Position numbers and translations under genes: made by a program. Source: JAWAFC01 sp038890815 (GTDB taxonomy: Archaea > Micrarchaeota > Micrarchaeia > Burarchaeales > JACRGF01). Taken from it: a stretch of DNA of 64,000 nucleotides. Below the pieces are notes generated by a model that saw only the letters and a program-made list of their open reading frames with translations, was not told the origin of the DNA and searched no databases. Positions 31,542 through 40,074 of this stretch are shown here, piece by piece (positions within the stretch are counted from its first letter, which is position 1; every line of letters begins with the position of its first letter). The stretch is from positions 62,001 to 126,000 of the forward strand of contig JAWAFC010000005.1 in NCBI GenBank assembly GCA_038890815.1, given 5' to 3'.

Positions 31542-32600
31542 ATGCGTTTTCTCGAAGCCCTCGAGTCGCTCGAGCGCGGGGAACGGAGCCCGGAAGCTGT
31601 GGCAAGGCTGCTCGCTGCCGATGAGCGCGAGGCTGGCGAGCTGTTCGCGCGCGCCGACGCGGTGAGAGAAAAGTTCGTCGGTAAGGCCACGTGCGTGCAT
31701 GGAGTGCTCGAGTTCAGCAACTGGTGCAGGAACAACTGCCTCTACTGCGGCATAAGGAGGGAGTCGCGCGTGAGAAGGTATCGCATGAAAGCCGAGGACA
31801 TCATCGAGCACGTCGTTTGGGCCGTCAGGGAACTCGGATACAAAATGGTCGTGCTGCAGTCGGGCGAGGACCCGAGCTATGACATCGGCACGCTGTGCGA
31901 CATCGCGCATGGGATAAAAAAGCGCTGCAGCGTCATCCTTTTCTACAGCATCGGGGACAGGGGCGAGAGCGAGTATGCCGAGCTCAAGCGTGCGGGCGCT
32001 GCCGGCGTGCTGTACAGGTTCGAGACCACAGCGCGCGCGCTTTTCGAAAGGATGAGGCCGGGAACGAGCTTTGACAGGAGGATGGAGCATCTGAAGTTCA
32101 TGAGGCGACTGCGCTACCTGATTGCGACGGGATTCATGATAGGGCTGCCCGGCCAGAGCATTGACGGGCTGGCGCGCGATGTGCTGGCGCTGGGCGAATT
32201 CGGGGCCAACATGGTGAGCGTGGGGCCTTTCGTGCCATCGCCGCTGACCCCACTGGCCGGCGAGCGTGGCGGGGATGTCGGGCTGGCGCTGAGGACGATT
32301 GCCGTGGCAAGGCTGCTCTACAAGAGGGTGAGAATTCCCGTGACCACCGCGTTCGAGACGCTGGATGCGGGCGCGAGGAGGAAGGCGCTGTTCGCTGGGG
32401 CGAACTCCCTGATGATCAACATAACCCCGAGGGAGTACAGCGCGGACTACGCAATTTACCCCAATAGGTTTGGGGCGCAGGAAGACATCGAAAGGCTGAC
32501 GCACGAGGCGCTCGCCTTCGTTGAGCAGATCGGACGCAGGGTGTGCCGGGGGTACGCCAAAGACCTGATGCCGAAGTTCGCCGCGCCCGTGTGCGCGTGA
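31542..32600 (+). CDS. hydE: [FeFe]-hydrogenase maturase HydE-like radical SAM protein
   Basis: A 352-residue radical SAM enzyme. The [4Fe-4S]/AdoMet motif CRNNCLYCG gives C62, C66, C69, embedded in FSNWCRNNCLYCGIRRESRVRRYR. VVLQSGEDPSYD is a HydE signature, followed by ETTARALFERMRPG, GFMIGLPGQS and the C-terminal NITPREYSADY. HydE works on the thiolate/iron precursor of the H-cluster. Length matches HydE (around 350), whereas the related PylB and BioB have different hallmark segments. The stop overlaps the hydG start as TGATG. Pairing with a full HydG strengthens the call; hydF and hydA are absent from the window. Confidence 0.8.
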   Translation: MRFLEALESLERGERSPEAVARLLAADEREAGELFARADAVREKFVGKATCVHGVLEFSNWCRNNCLYCGIRRESRVRRYRMKAEDIIEHVVWAVRELGYKMVVLQSGEDPSYDIGTLCDIAHGIKKRCSVILFYSIGDRGESEYAELKRAGAAGVLYRFETTARALFERMRPGTSFDRRMEHLKFMRRLRYLIATGFMIGLPGQSIDGLARDVLALGEFGANMVSVGPFVPSPLTPLAGERGGDVGLALRTIAVARLLYKRVRIPVTTAFETLDAGARRKALFAGANSLMINITPREYSADYAIYPNRFGAQEDIERLTHEALAFVEQIGRRVCRGYAKDLMPKFAAPVCA

Positions 32601-33985
32601 TGGCCATGAATTTGTTTGAGGCTGTGAGCGAGCAGAGAATAACCGGAATACTGGAGGAGGCTGCGGGCGAGCCCAGCGAGCGCGAGCTGCAGGAAATACT
32701 GGCAAAGGGGGCTGAGAAAAAGGGCCTGGAGCTGTACGAGGTGGCCAGGCTGCTCAATGTAGAGAGCGAGGCCGGGCTCGCCAGGATGTTCGCGCTGTCC
32801 TCAAAAATAAAGCGCGAGATTTATGGCAACAGGCTGGTTTGGTTTGCTCCGCTCTATCTCAGCAACTACTGCAAGAACGCATGCGCATACTGCGGATTCA
32901 GCGCGCTGAACACCAGCATTGAGAGAAAACGGCTGTCGCTCGAGGAAATCGCCGAGGAAACGCGCGCGCTCATCCGCATGGGGCACAAAAGGCTCCTGCT
33001 CGAGTCTGGCGAGGACGCCGAGAAAGCGCCCATCGACTACATCGTGGATGCGATTCGAACGGTCTATGCGACCAAGGAGGGGAAGGGGGAGATACGCAGG
33101 GTGAATGTGAACATCGCGGCCACGACGACAGAGAATTACAGAAAGCTGAAGGCGGCCGGCATCGGCACATACCAGCTCTTTCAGGAGACATATCACCGGC
33201 CGACTTATGAGAGGGTGCACAAGGGATTGAAGAGGGACTATGAGAGGCAGCTCACCGCGCACTGCAGGGCGTTCGAGGCCGGCATAGATGACTACGGTAT
33301 GGGTGTGCTGCTTGGGCTGTATGACTACAAATTTGATGTGCTTGCGCTCATCGCGCACGCGCAGTGGATGGATGAGAAGTACGGTGTGGGGCCGCACACC
33401 ATCAGCGTGCCGAGGATAAGGCCGGCCACAGGAATCTCATTCGAACCGCCTTTTCCGGTGAGTGACAGAGATTTCCTGAAGATCATTGCCGTGTACCGCA
33501 TCGCTGTGCCCTACACTGGCATGATCATCTCCACGCGCGAGAGGCCCGAGATCAGGGAGAAGGCTTTTGCGATCGGCATAAGCCAGGCGAGCGCCGGCTC
33601 GAGGACATCGCCAGGCGGCTACAGCAAGAAGAGCATGGTGGGCGAGCAGTTTGCATTGAGCGACCACCGCAGCCTGCATGAGGTGCTGGCCGATGTGTGC
33701 GCCAAGGGCTTTCTGCCTTCTTTCTGCACGGCATGCTATAGGAGCAAGAGAACAGGGCAGGCTTTCATGAAACTCGCCAAGACGGGCCAGATAAACAGGC
33801 TGTGCACGCCCAACGCGCTGCTGACTTTCAAAGAATTCCTGATGGATTATGCCACGCCAGAGCTAAAGAAAGCGGGTGAGGAACTCATCCGGAGGATGAC
33901 TCCAGAGGTGGAGGAGGCGAAGCGGGAGGAGTTTTTGAAAAGGCTCAAGCGCATTGAGGCTGGTGAGAGGGATCTATTCTTCTGA
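32600..33985 (+). CDS. hydG: [FeFe]-hydrogenase maturase HydG (tyrosine lyase)
   Basis: A 461-residue radical SAM enzyme that cleaves tyrosine to supply CO and cyanide to the H-cluster iron. C91, C95, C98 in CKNACAYCG bind the AdoMet cluster. LLLESGEDAEKAPIDYI and YQLFQETYHRPTYERVHKG are HydG-like. The C-terminal C376-x2-C379-x22-C402 motif, with spacing exactly 22, holds the second cluster and distinguishes HydG from ThiH; CTACYRSKRTGQAFM and CTPNALLTFKEFL are also near-exact. ATG 32600 overlaps the hydE stop. A 3' histone gene abuts it with no gap. Confidence 0.9.
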   Translation: MAMNLFEAVSEQRITGILEEAAGEPSERELQEILAKGAEKKGLELYEVARLLNVESEAGLARMFALSSKIKREIYGNRLVWFAPLYLSNYCKNACAYCGFSALNTSIERKRLSLEEIAEETRALIRMGHKRLLLESGEDAEKAPIDYIVDAIRTVYATKEGKGEIRRVNVNIAATTTENYRKLKAAGIGTYQLFQETYHRPTYERVHKGLKRDYERQLTAHCRAFEAGIDDYGMGVLLGLYDYKFDVLALIAHAQWMDEKYGVGPHTISVPRIRPATGISFEPPFPVSDRDFLKIIAVYRIAVPYTGMIISTRERPEIREKAFAIGISQASAGSRTSPGGYSKKSMVGEQFALSDHRSLHEVLADVCAKGFLPSFCTACYRSKRTGQAFMKLAKTGQINRLCTPNALLTFKEFLMDYATPELKKAGEELIRRMTPEVEEAKREEFLKRLKRIEAGERDLFF

Positions 33986-34183
33986 CTACTTGGCGAGCTT
34001 GATGTCATCCGCAGTTACGGTCTTGCGCCCTGCATGCTTGCACAGCTTCACGGCGCGCGCGCTGATGGCCGCGGCATAGTCCTCGAGAATACTGGCAAGC
34101 GCGGCCGCAGCATCCTCGGAAACCCTCTCGGCACCGGCCTTGCGGATCAGACGTTCCACGGGGGCTAAGGGAAGTTCGGGCAT
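33986..34183 (-). CDS. Canonical archaeal histone
   Basis: A 65-residue HMf-type histone with one histone fold: ELPLAPVERLIRKAGAERVS (helix 1), a long helix 2 ending CKHAGRKT, and TADDIKLAK (start of helix 3). The loop KHAGRKTVTADDI is canonical, which makes it the reference for the loop-extended histone at 13633-13881. It ends soon after helix 3 begins, slightly shorter than HMfB. ATG 34183 has GGTGGT upstream and is preferred to the GTG nine bases earlier. A TATA-like ATTTAAAT lies at 34223-34230. Confidence 0.9.
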   Translation of the reverse strand: MPELPLAPVERLIRKAGAERVSEDAAAALASILEDYAAAISARAVKLCKHAGRKTVTADDIKLAK

Positions 34184-34222
34184 ACACACCACCTATAAGA
34201 AGGCTTCATCTTCACTTCACAC

Positions 34223-34260
34223 ATTTAAATAGATTGCTGCGCGATGGCGAGCTATAAAAA
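34223..34260. promoter_or_regulatory. Divergent promoters, histone and Hef-like helicase genes
   Basis: ATTTAAAT (34223-34230) lies about 43 bp upstream of the histone ATG on the minus strand, giving a short leader with a ribosome site. CTATAAAAA (34252-34260) is 26 bp before GTG 34282 on the plus strand. Confidence 0.5.
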
Positions 34261-34281
34261 GGGGCAAGGAGAAAAAAATCT

Positions 34282-35784
34282 GTGGGCTTGCTGAGGGGAG
34301 ACAAAATAGTACCCAGGGAATACCAGCTGGCCATCGCCGAGAGGGTGGCTGAGAGAGGAAATTCGCTCGTTGTGCTGCCCACGGGCTTGGGAAAGACGCT
34401 GATAGCTCTGCTTGTCATGGAAAAACTGCTTGGCGAGCACGGCAGGGCGCTCGTATTGGCGCCCACGCGCCCACTGGCAGAGCAGCACGCCAAAACAATG
34501 CTTGAGCTGACAACGCTCGGTCGGGATGAGGTTGTGCTGCTCACCGGAGAGAAGAAGGCTGAGAAAAGACAATGGAACAGCGGGAGGATCATCGCTGCCA
34601 CCCCACAGACAGCCTATAATGACCTGCTGGCCGGCAGGCTACAGCTGCAGGATTTTGTGCTCGTGGTATTTGATGAGGCGCACAGGGCGGTGGGCAACTA
34701 TGCCTACACCGCGCTGGCTCAGGCCTGCAGGCAGGCAGGGGTGCGTGCGCTGGGGCTTACGGCATCGCCGGGCGGGCGGGAGGAGAGGATAAGGGAGGTG
34801 GCGGCCGCGCTGGGAGCGGAGCATTTTGAGATAAGGACTGAGAGCGATGCCGATGTGGCGCCCTATGTCAAACCGCTCGAGATAAGGGTGGTGGAGGTTG
34901 AGCTGCCGGAAGCGTTCAACTCTGTGAAGCAGAGGCTTGAGGATGTTGTGGCTGAAGGCATGGCCAAACTCACAAAACTTGGCTACTGGCATGCCAGAAA
35001 AAGGTATCCGACAAAGAGGGAGCTGTTGGAGCTGCGGGAGAAGCTGCTCAAGGAGCGCGGCGGGCGAAGGTTTCAGGCGCTATCTGCAGTTGCCATGCTG
35101 TTCAACCTCGTGCTGGCGCTCGAACTGCTCGAGACGCAGAGCCCATTCGCGCTCAGGGAATTCTTCAGGAAAATGGCCGAACGGGAGGCCAAGAGCAAGG
35201 CCGTGAGCAGGCTACTTGCCGATGCGCGGGTGAGGGAGGCGATTGCAAAGGCCGACGAGCTCGGCGAGCATCCTAAGATGGCCAAGCTGAGAGAGATCGT
35301 CGCTGACAGGGTTGGGCAGGGCAAAACGCTCATTGTGTTCACCCAATACAGGGATCAGGTGAGGAGAATCGTCGAGGCGCTGCGCGGGATGGGAGTGAAG
35401 GCTGCGCCTTTTGTGGGAAAGCGCGAGGGGGTCAGCGAGAGGGAGCAGATGGAGACCATAGAGAAGTTCAGGGCGGGCGAGCATGCCGTGCTGGTGGCGA
35501 GCTCGATCGGAGAGGAGGGGCTCGACATCCCGAGCGTCGATGTGGTTGTGTTCTATGAGCCAATTCCCAGCGAGATAAGGAGCATTCAGCGCAGAGGGCG
35601 GGCCGGGCGGGCCAAGGCCGGCGAGGTCATCGTGCTGCTGACTAAGGGGACGAGGGATGAGGCCTTCTGGTGGAGCGCGCGCAGCAAGGAGAGAAAGATG
35701 AGGAGGATAATGAGGAGGCTGCAGGAGGGCGTGGCAAAAGCAAAGCCCGCAAAGGGGCAGGCGAAGCTCTCCGATTTCCTGTGA
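34282..35784 (+). CDS. Hef-like superfamily 2 DNA helicase with C-terminal PCNA-binding motif
   Basis: A 500-residue helicase of the Hef/FANCM type that would act on stalled or forked DNA. Residues 1-200 hold Walker A PTGLGKT (33-39), LAPTRPLAEQH, VFDEAH and LTASPGG. Residues 200-310 are a helical insert typical of Hef. The second RecA-like domain has TLIVFTQYRD, SSIGEEGLDIPSVDVVVFYEP and the QRRGRAGR motif VI. The XPF-like nuclease half of euryarchaeal Hef is missing. The last eight residues QAKLSDFL (493-500) fit the PIP box Qxx(L)xx(F)(L), implying PCNA binding. GTG 34282 is leaderless by spacing. Confidence 0.85.
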   Translation: MGLLRGDKIVPREYQLAIAERVAERGNSLVVLPTGLGKTLIALLVMEKLLGEHGRALVLAPTRPLAEQHAKTMLELTTLGRDEVVLLTGEKKAEKRQWNSGRIIAATPQTAYNDLLAGRLQLQDFVLVVFDEAHRAVGNYAYTALAQACRQAGVRALGLTASPGGREERIREVAAALGAEHFEIRTESDADVAPYVKPLEIRVVEVELPEAFNSVKQRLEDVVAEGMAKLTKLGYWHARKRYPTKRELLELREKLLKERGGRRFQALSAVAMLFNLVLALELLETQSPFALREFFRKMAEREAKSKAVSRLLADARVREAIAKADELGEHPKMAKLREIVADRVGQGKTLIVFTQYRDQVRRIVEALRGMGVKAAPFVGKREGVSEREQMETIEKFRAGEHAVLVASSIGEEGLDIPSVDVVVFYEPIPSEIRSIQRRGRAGRAKAGEVIVLLTKGTRDEAFWWSARSKERKMRRIMRRLQEGVAKAKPAKGQAKLSDFL

Positions 35785-35792
35785 CACAAAGC

Positions 35793-35800
35793 TATTTAAT
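35793..35800 (+). promoter_or_regulatory. TATA-like element for the dephospho-CoA kinase gene
   Basis: TATTTAAT centred 24 bp before ATG 35820. This decides for that ATG over the in-frame ATG at 35805 and the longer open frame inside the helicase gene. Confidence 0.45.
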
Positions 35801-35819
35801 CGGGATGAGAAAGGCTGGC

Positions 35820-36326
35820 ATGAAAGCGAAAAGGCTTCCAGAGAGCTTGCGGGAGCTGCTACACAGGCCAGTGGGCCAACTGCTCACAGAGAGGGCTGCG
35901 CTGGAAAGGCTCAGAACGGAAAGGGCCAAACTGATCATCGCTGTGGGGGACACGGTGGGATATGTGCTGTTGAGAAATGGCCTGCGGCCAGATATTTTGG
36001 TCTATGACTATAAGAACCTGCGCGTGCCGGTCAGCGAGGAAGTGAGGAGGGAGATCGAGAGGCATGTGCGAAAGGTTAAGAGAGTGAGCAATGAGGCCGG
36101 CACAATCAGCGAGCAGATGGAGAGGGCTGTAATTTCCGCGATCAAGCGAAGGAGGGGGAACATTTTCGTGAGGGGGGAGGAGGACTTGGCTGCGCTCGTC
36201 GCGCTCGCGCACGCGCCTGACGGCAGCGTTGTGGTCTACGGCCAGCCCCATGAGGGGATTGTGCTCGTTGAGGTGAATGCGGCGATGCGGGCGACCGCGC
36301 TGGGCTGGCTTGCTCAGTGTGTCTAG
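35820..36326 (+). CDS. GTP-dependent dephospho-CoA kinase (DUF359 type)
   Basis: A 168-residue protein of the DUF359 family, shown in Thermococcales to phosphorylate dephospho-CoA with GTP in the last step of coenzyme A synthesis. IIAVGDTVGYVLLRNGLRPDILVYDYKNLRVPV fits the family's GDxxT and D-x-K-x-x-R pattern, and VRGEEDLAALVALAHAPDGSVVVYGQPHEG the C-terminal signature. No Walker A is present, as expected. The start at ATG 35820 fits TATA spacing. It converges with the small membrane protein gene, overlapping by 4 bp. Confidence 0.8.
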   Translation: MKAKRLPESLRELLHRPVGQLLTERAALERLRTERAKLIIAVGDTVGYVLLRNGLRPDILVYDYKNLRVPVSEEVRREIERHVRKVKRVSNEAGTISEQMERAVISAIKRRRGNIFVRGEEDLAALVALAHAPDGSVVVYGQPHEGIVLVEVNAAMRATALGWLAQCV

Positions 36327-36523
36327 TCAGGACCAGTTTTTGCCAGCTTGTGCAGGAGCAGATACACCATGATGGTTGACACGAGCCAAATCGCAAAAAG
36401 TATGCCCCAATTCTCCCTGTCAGCAGGGCGATACTCGTACCACGACCATGCCAGCAATATGCCCGCGCACAGAGCGAGCAACACGCGCGCCACATTCACA
36501 AGCATCTTGGTTGTCTCGCCCAT
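36323..36523 (-). CDS. Small two-helix membrane protein
   Basis: A 66-residue protein with two predicted transmembrane helices (MLVNVARVLLALCAGILLAW and WGILFAIWLVSTIMVYLLL) and a short charged loop. I do not recognise it. ATG 36523 lies 27 bp from the TATA-like TTTTTTAAAC, which itself overlaps the end of the regulator gene upstream. The longer open frame starting at 36664 runs through that gene and is rejected. Confidence 0.5.
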   Translation of the reverse strand: MGETTKMLVNVARVLLALCAGILLAWSWYEYRPADRENWGILFAIWLVSTIMVYLLLHKLAKTGPD

Positions 36524-36548
36524 CAACAAGCTATGGCAAATTATTTTT

Positions 36549-37262
36549 TTAAACAATATGCATTGAGCGGTAATACACATCGCGCGGGCGGCCCACGCCA
36601 TGGCGCCTTCTGGTGCGCGCCACGAGGCCCGCTCTCTCCATGCGCTTGAGCCACCTCCTGACACTGCTCTTGCTCATCCCCATCAGCGAGGCGATCTCGC
36701 CCAGCTCACGCGGCCTGCGCATGAGGGCAAGCGCCTCCTCGCGAAAGCGCTCAAATCTCTCGCTGATGGTGCGAGTGAGGTTATCGCGTTTTCCGGCAAA
36801 TGGGGCGGCGGAAGGCTTGAACTCGGCCAGTGCGGCGAGGCGCGCGCCCAGCTCGGCAACCGATCTCGTCGGGAAGAGCCTTTTTGACAGCACGTCCCAT
36901 TCGCTCAGCAGGTGCGCCCTTCTCGCCGAATACTCGCGCGCCTCCTCCTCGGCAACGCCGTGTGCGCGCCAGGCCTCGAGTGTGGCGAGCTCCTTGAGGA
37001 ATGGCGAGACGAATCTCTCGCCGCCGAGCTCGATGGTGATGCGCCGCTCGGCCAGCCACCGGGCATTCGCCTCCTCGAGCTTCTCGTCCGGAAAATTCCC
37101 ATCAACGAGCCAGGAACCCTGCGTGCAGAGTGCGGCGAGCTCGTTCCTCGCCTCGCGCGGGAATACGAGCGTGGAGCGGCTGAGTTTGATGAACGGAAAT
37201 TTTTTGAGCTTGAGCGCGGGGTTTTTCTTTTTCTGGCATACGAATAGCGAAACCTCGGCCAT
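36549..37262 (-). CDS. Winged-helix DNA-binding protein with unknown N-terminal domain
   Basis: A 237-residue protein. The C-terminal 60 residues form a winged helix-turn-helix: LGEIASLMGMSKSSVRRWLKRM is the HTH with a recognition helix, and ARTRRRHGVGRPRDVYY the wing. Residues 1-150 are of unknown fold, with KKKNPALKLKKFPFIKLSR and a helical central part. It is probably a transcription regulator. It shares one TATA-like element with divergent pyrG, so pyrG or its own promoter are candidate targets. The ATG is 28 bp from that element. Confidence 0.65.
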   Translation of the reverse strand: MAEVSLFVCQKKKNPALKLKKFPFIKLSRSTLVFPREARNELAALCTQGSWLVDGNFPDEKLEEANARWLAERRITIELGGERFVSPFLKELATLEAWRAHGVAEEEAREYSARRAHLLSEWDVLSKRLFPTRSVAELGARLAALAEFKPSAAPFAGKRDNLTRTISERFERFREEALALMRRPRELGEIASLMGMSKSSVRRWLKRMERAGLVARTRRRHGVGRPRDVYYRSMHIV

Positions 37263-37285
37263 TGTACCACGACGGAATAATCAAG

Positions 37286-37294
37286 CTTATTAAG
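37286..37294. promoter_or_regulatory. Single palindromic TATA shared by a regulator gene and pyrG
   Basis: CTTATTAAG (37286-37294) reads almost the same on both strands. It is 28 bp from the minus-strand ATG 37262 and 26 bp from the plus-strand ATG 37316, so one element could place both transcription starts. Confidence 0.5.
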
Positions 37295-37315
37295 TGCTTT
37301 GTAATAAAAATCCCT

Positions 37316-38929
37316 ATGCAGAGGGCGAAGGCGCGCAAGTACATCGTTGTGGTAGGCTCGTTGCTCAGCGGGCTCGGCAAGGGCATCGTCACCTCCTCCA
37401 TAGGACGTATTCTGCAGAGCAGGGGCCTCAGGGTAGCGCCCGTGAAGTTTGATGGCTATCTGAATGTGGATTGCGGCACGATGAATCCCTACAGGCATGG
37501 CGAGGTGTTTGTGCTCGAGGACGGCACCGAGTGCGACATGGACCTGGGCACGTATGAGAGGTTTCTCAACATCGACCTGAACGGCAGCAACAACATCACC
37601 GGAGGGAAAATATTCAAGCTGGTGATAGAGAAGGAGCGGAGGGGTGGATATCTCGGCTACGATGTGCAATTCGTGCCGCACCTCACCGATGAGATAAAGA
37701 AATGGGTGAGGGATGTGGGTGATGCCTTTGATGCCGATGTGGTGCTGGTTGAGGTTGGGGGCACGGTGGGCGACCTGGAAAATGGCTATTTCCTTGAGGC
37801 CATGCGACAGCTGGCTGGTGAGGAGGATGTGCTGTTCATCCAGCTTACCTATGTGCCAACCATAGAGGTGCTGGGCGAGCAGAAGACCAAGCCTACCCAG
37901 CATGCCAACAAGTTGCTCGCCAGCATGGGCATCATACCCGAGATAATAATCTGCAGGGAAGTGCAGCCGCTCACAGCAGAGGCCAGAAGAAAGATATCCC
38001 TTTTCTGTGGGGTGCCGCCCACCGCGATCATAGACGATGCCGATGTGGAGGTCGTGTACGAGGTGCCACTGCTATTCGAGAAACAGGGTATGTCAAAACT
38101 CATCGCAGATAGGCTCGGTCTCAAGCTCAAGGAGAGCGACCTGAGAAGCTGGAGCGCGCTCACTGAGAGGATAAAGAGGCCGAGCACGCACGTGACCATC
38201 GCGCTGACGGGAAAGTATACCGCGCTGCGCGATGCCTATGTGAGCGTCAAGGAGGCGCTCGTGCATGCGGGCGCGCACCTTGACTGCGGGGTGAACATAC
38301 GGTGGGTTGAGACCACCGACATTGAGAGAAAGAAGATTGGGCTGGATGTGCTGGAGGGCGTGCACGGGCTCGTCGTGCCTGGGGGGTTTGGCGAGAGAGG
38401 GGTGGAGGGAAAGCTGAGCTGCATCCGCTTTGCCAGGGAGAGAGGGCTCCCCTTCTTGGGGTTGTGTCTCGGGCTCCAGCTCGCGGTGATCGAGTGGGCA
38501 AGGAATGTGATCGGACTGAAAGACGCCAACTCAACCGAATTCGATGCCAGCACAAAACATCCAGTCATCGACCTCCTGCCCGAGCAGAGGCAGATCACGG
38601 AGAAGGGCGCGACCATGCGGCTCGGCAGCTATCCGTGCAGGCTCAAGCCAGGCACGAAGGCTTTCGAAGCATACGGCAAGGAGCTCATCGCTGAGAGACA
38701 CCGCCATCGCTACGAGGTGAACCCCGCCTACATCCGCATGCTGGAGGAGAGCGGGCTCGTGATAAGTGGCACGTGCGAGGGAAGGCCCGATATCGTTGAG
38801 GTTGTGGAGTGGCCGAGCGGGTGGGGAGTGGCAACCCAGGCACATCCCGAGTTCAAGAGCAGGCTCGAGAAGCCCGCGCCGCTGTTCGTCGCCTTTTTGA
38901 AGGAGGCGATGAGAAGGGCGAAGGGCTAG
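37316..38929 (+). CDS. pyrG: CTP synthase
   Basis: A 537-residue enzyme making CTP from UTP, ATP and glutamine. The N-terminal synthetase domain has SGLGKGIVTSSIGRIL (P-loop-like) and VKFDGYLNVDCGTMNPYRHGEV. The C-terminal class I amidotransferase has the nucleophile Cys in GLCLGLQ and the His/Glu of AHPEF. Length matches the family. ATG 37316 fits the promoter spacing; the open frame extends upstream to 37262 but that part precedes the TATA. Its end overlaps convergent gdt1 by 4 bp. Confidence 0.95.
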   Translation: MQRAKARKYIVVVGSLLSGLGKGIVTSSIGRILQSRGLRVAPVKFDGYLNVDCGTMNPYRHGEVFVLEDGTECDMDLGTYERFLNIDLNGSNNITGGKIFKLVIEKERRGGYLGYDVQFVPHLTDEIKKWVRDVGDAFDADVVLVEVGGTVGDLENGYFLEAMRQLAGEEDVLFIQLTYVPTIEVLGEQKTKPTQHANKLLASMGIIPEIIICREVQPLTAEARRKISLFCGVPPTAIIDDADVEVVYEVPLLFEKQGMSKLIADRLGLKLKESDLRSWSALTERIKRPSTHVTIALTGKYTALRDAYVSVKEALVHAGAHLDCGVNIRWVETTDIERKKIGLDVLEGVHGLVVPGGFGERGVEGKLSCIRFARERGLPFLGLCLGLQLAVIEWARNVIGLKDANSTEFDASTKHPVIDLLPEQRQITEKGATMRLGSYPCRLKPGTKAFEAYGKELIAERHRHRYEVNPAYIRMLEESGLVISGTCEGRPDIVEVVEWPSGWGVATQAHPEFKSRLEKPAPLFVAFLKEAMRRAKG

Positions 38930-39489
38930 AAGATAAGCGCGGCGGCTCCGATGAGAATGAAGAGAAGCGCGGCCGCGCGCCGCGTGGTCTCGCGGCTGAT
39001 TTTCTTGAAGAGAGCGCGAGCGGAATACACGGCGAGCAGCGTGAGGAAGACTTCCGCGGTGAGCGCAGCAGCGAGAACAACGATGGGATTGTAGAGCGAG
39101 GCGAGGAGGATGTTGGCGATGTTCGTCTTGTCGCCGATCTCCATGGTGAAGATCAGGAAGAGCGAGGCGAGGAAAGCGCTCCCGCCCGCATGAACGTTTG
39201 CCCTCTCCCCCTTCTCCCTGCTCAGCATGGAATGAACGCCGAAGACGATGAACGCGAGGCCCGAAACGCTTTTGATGATGTGCGCTGGCAGGTTGGCGCC
39301 CCAGATCCTGCCTATCGCGACGGCGAGCGCGGTTGCGGCAAGAAAAGCGAGCGCGGAGCCCGCTGCGATTTGAAGGGGCTTCCTGTATTTTGCCGAGAGC
39401 GCGAGCGCGGCGAGCTGCGTCTTGTCCCCGAACTCCGCGAGAGCGACAGTGAGGAAAACAACCGCAAACTGCTCGAGCAAGCCAAGCAC
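38926..39489 (-). CDS. GDT1/UPF0016 family cation transporter
   Basis: A 187-residue membrane protein with six hydrophobic segments in two homologous halves. Each half has the family motif: EFGDKTQL (19-26) and EIGDKTNI (117-124). Members (yeast Gdt1, TMEM165, bacterial MneA-type) move Mn2+ or Ca2+ out of the cytosol, often exchanging protons. It follows hxlB by 3 bp on the minus strand. Manganese is a cofactor for glycosyltransferases, which this window is rich in, but that link is inference. Confidence 0.85.
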   Translation of the reverse strand: MLGLLEQFAVVFLTVALAEFGDKTQLAALALSAKYRKPLQIAAGSALAFLAATALAVAIGRIWGANLPAHIIKSVSGLAFIVFGVHSMLSREKGERANVHAGGSAFLASLFLIFTMEIGDKTNIANILLASLYNPIVVLAAALTAEVFLTLLAVYSARALFKKISRETTRRAAALLFILIGAAALIF

Positions 39490-39492
39490 CTT

Positions 39493-40074
39493 TCACTCGA
39501 GCTGGGTGTGCGTGCGGCGCATTTCTTCCTCAGTCCTGCCAAGCCTCAGCATGAGCTCCTCGATGACAGTGTCGAGGAAGATCATGGTCGCCAACTCAAA
39601 CAGCGTACCCATGGGCGTGAGCGGCTCGTGCTCGCCCGCAAGCTGGCGCGAGGGATAGTCATGCCGCTTCTCGGGGAGCCTGCCCTCTATCTTCACAACC
39701 ACGTCGCTCAGCCTGCCCACGGCGGAATCGGGATAGGAGGTTATGGCAGCGAGGCGCGCGCCCAGCTCTCTGGCCTTCTTCGCTATCGCCACCACGCTGG
39801 TGGTGCTGCCCGAGCCGCTGACGATGATGAGCAGGTCGCCACTGCCGATGGCGGGCGTGGTGGTCTCGCCGACAACAAACACGGTGAGGCGCAGGTGCAT
39901 GAGGCGCATGGCAAATGCCCGCGCCACGAGCCCGCTCCGGCCCATGCCCATGACGAAAACGCGCCGCGCGCTCATGATCGCGGTGATGAACTCCTCGGCG
40001 CTCTGCACGCTGATCTTCTGGCAGTTCTCTGAAATCTTCTCAATGAGCTTGCCCATCTTGCTCAGTAGCGTCAT
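39493..40074 (-). CDS. hxlB: 6-phospho-3-hexuloisomerase
   Basis: A 193-residue SIS-domain protein that interconverts hexulose 6-phosphate and fructose 6-phosphate. VFVMGMGRSGLVARAFAMRLMHL, GETTTPAIGSGDLLIIVSGSGSTTSV and the C-terminal MGTLFELATMIFLDTVIEEL are characteristic. In archaea without an oxidative pentose pathway the reverse ribulose monophosphate route makes ribulose 5-phosphate. The start overlaps the prs stop as ATGA, so pentose supply and PRPP formation are translationally linked. The partner hexulose-phosphate synthase is not in the window. Confidence 0.85.
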   Translation of the reverse strand: MTLLSKMGKLIEKISENCQKISVQSAEEFITAIMSARRVFVMGMGRSGLVARAFAMRLMHLRLTVFVVGETTTPAIGSGDLLIIVSGSGSTTSVVAIAKKARELGARLAAITSYPDSAVGRLSDVVVKIEGRLPEKRHDYPSRQLAGEHEPLTPMGTLFELATMIFLDTVIEELMLRLGRTEEEMRRTHTQLE

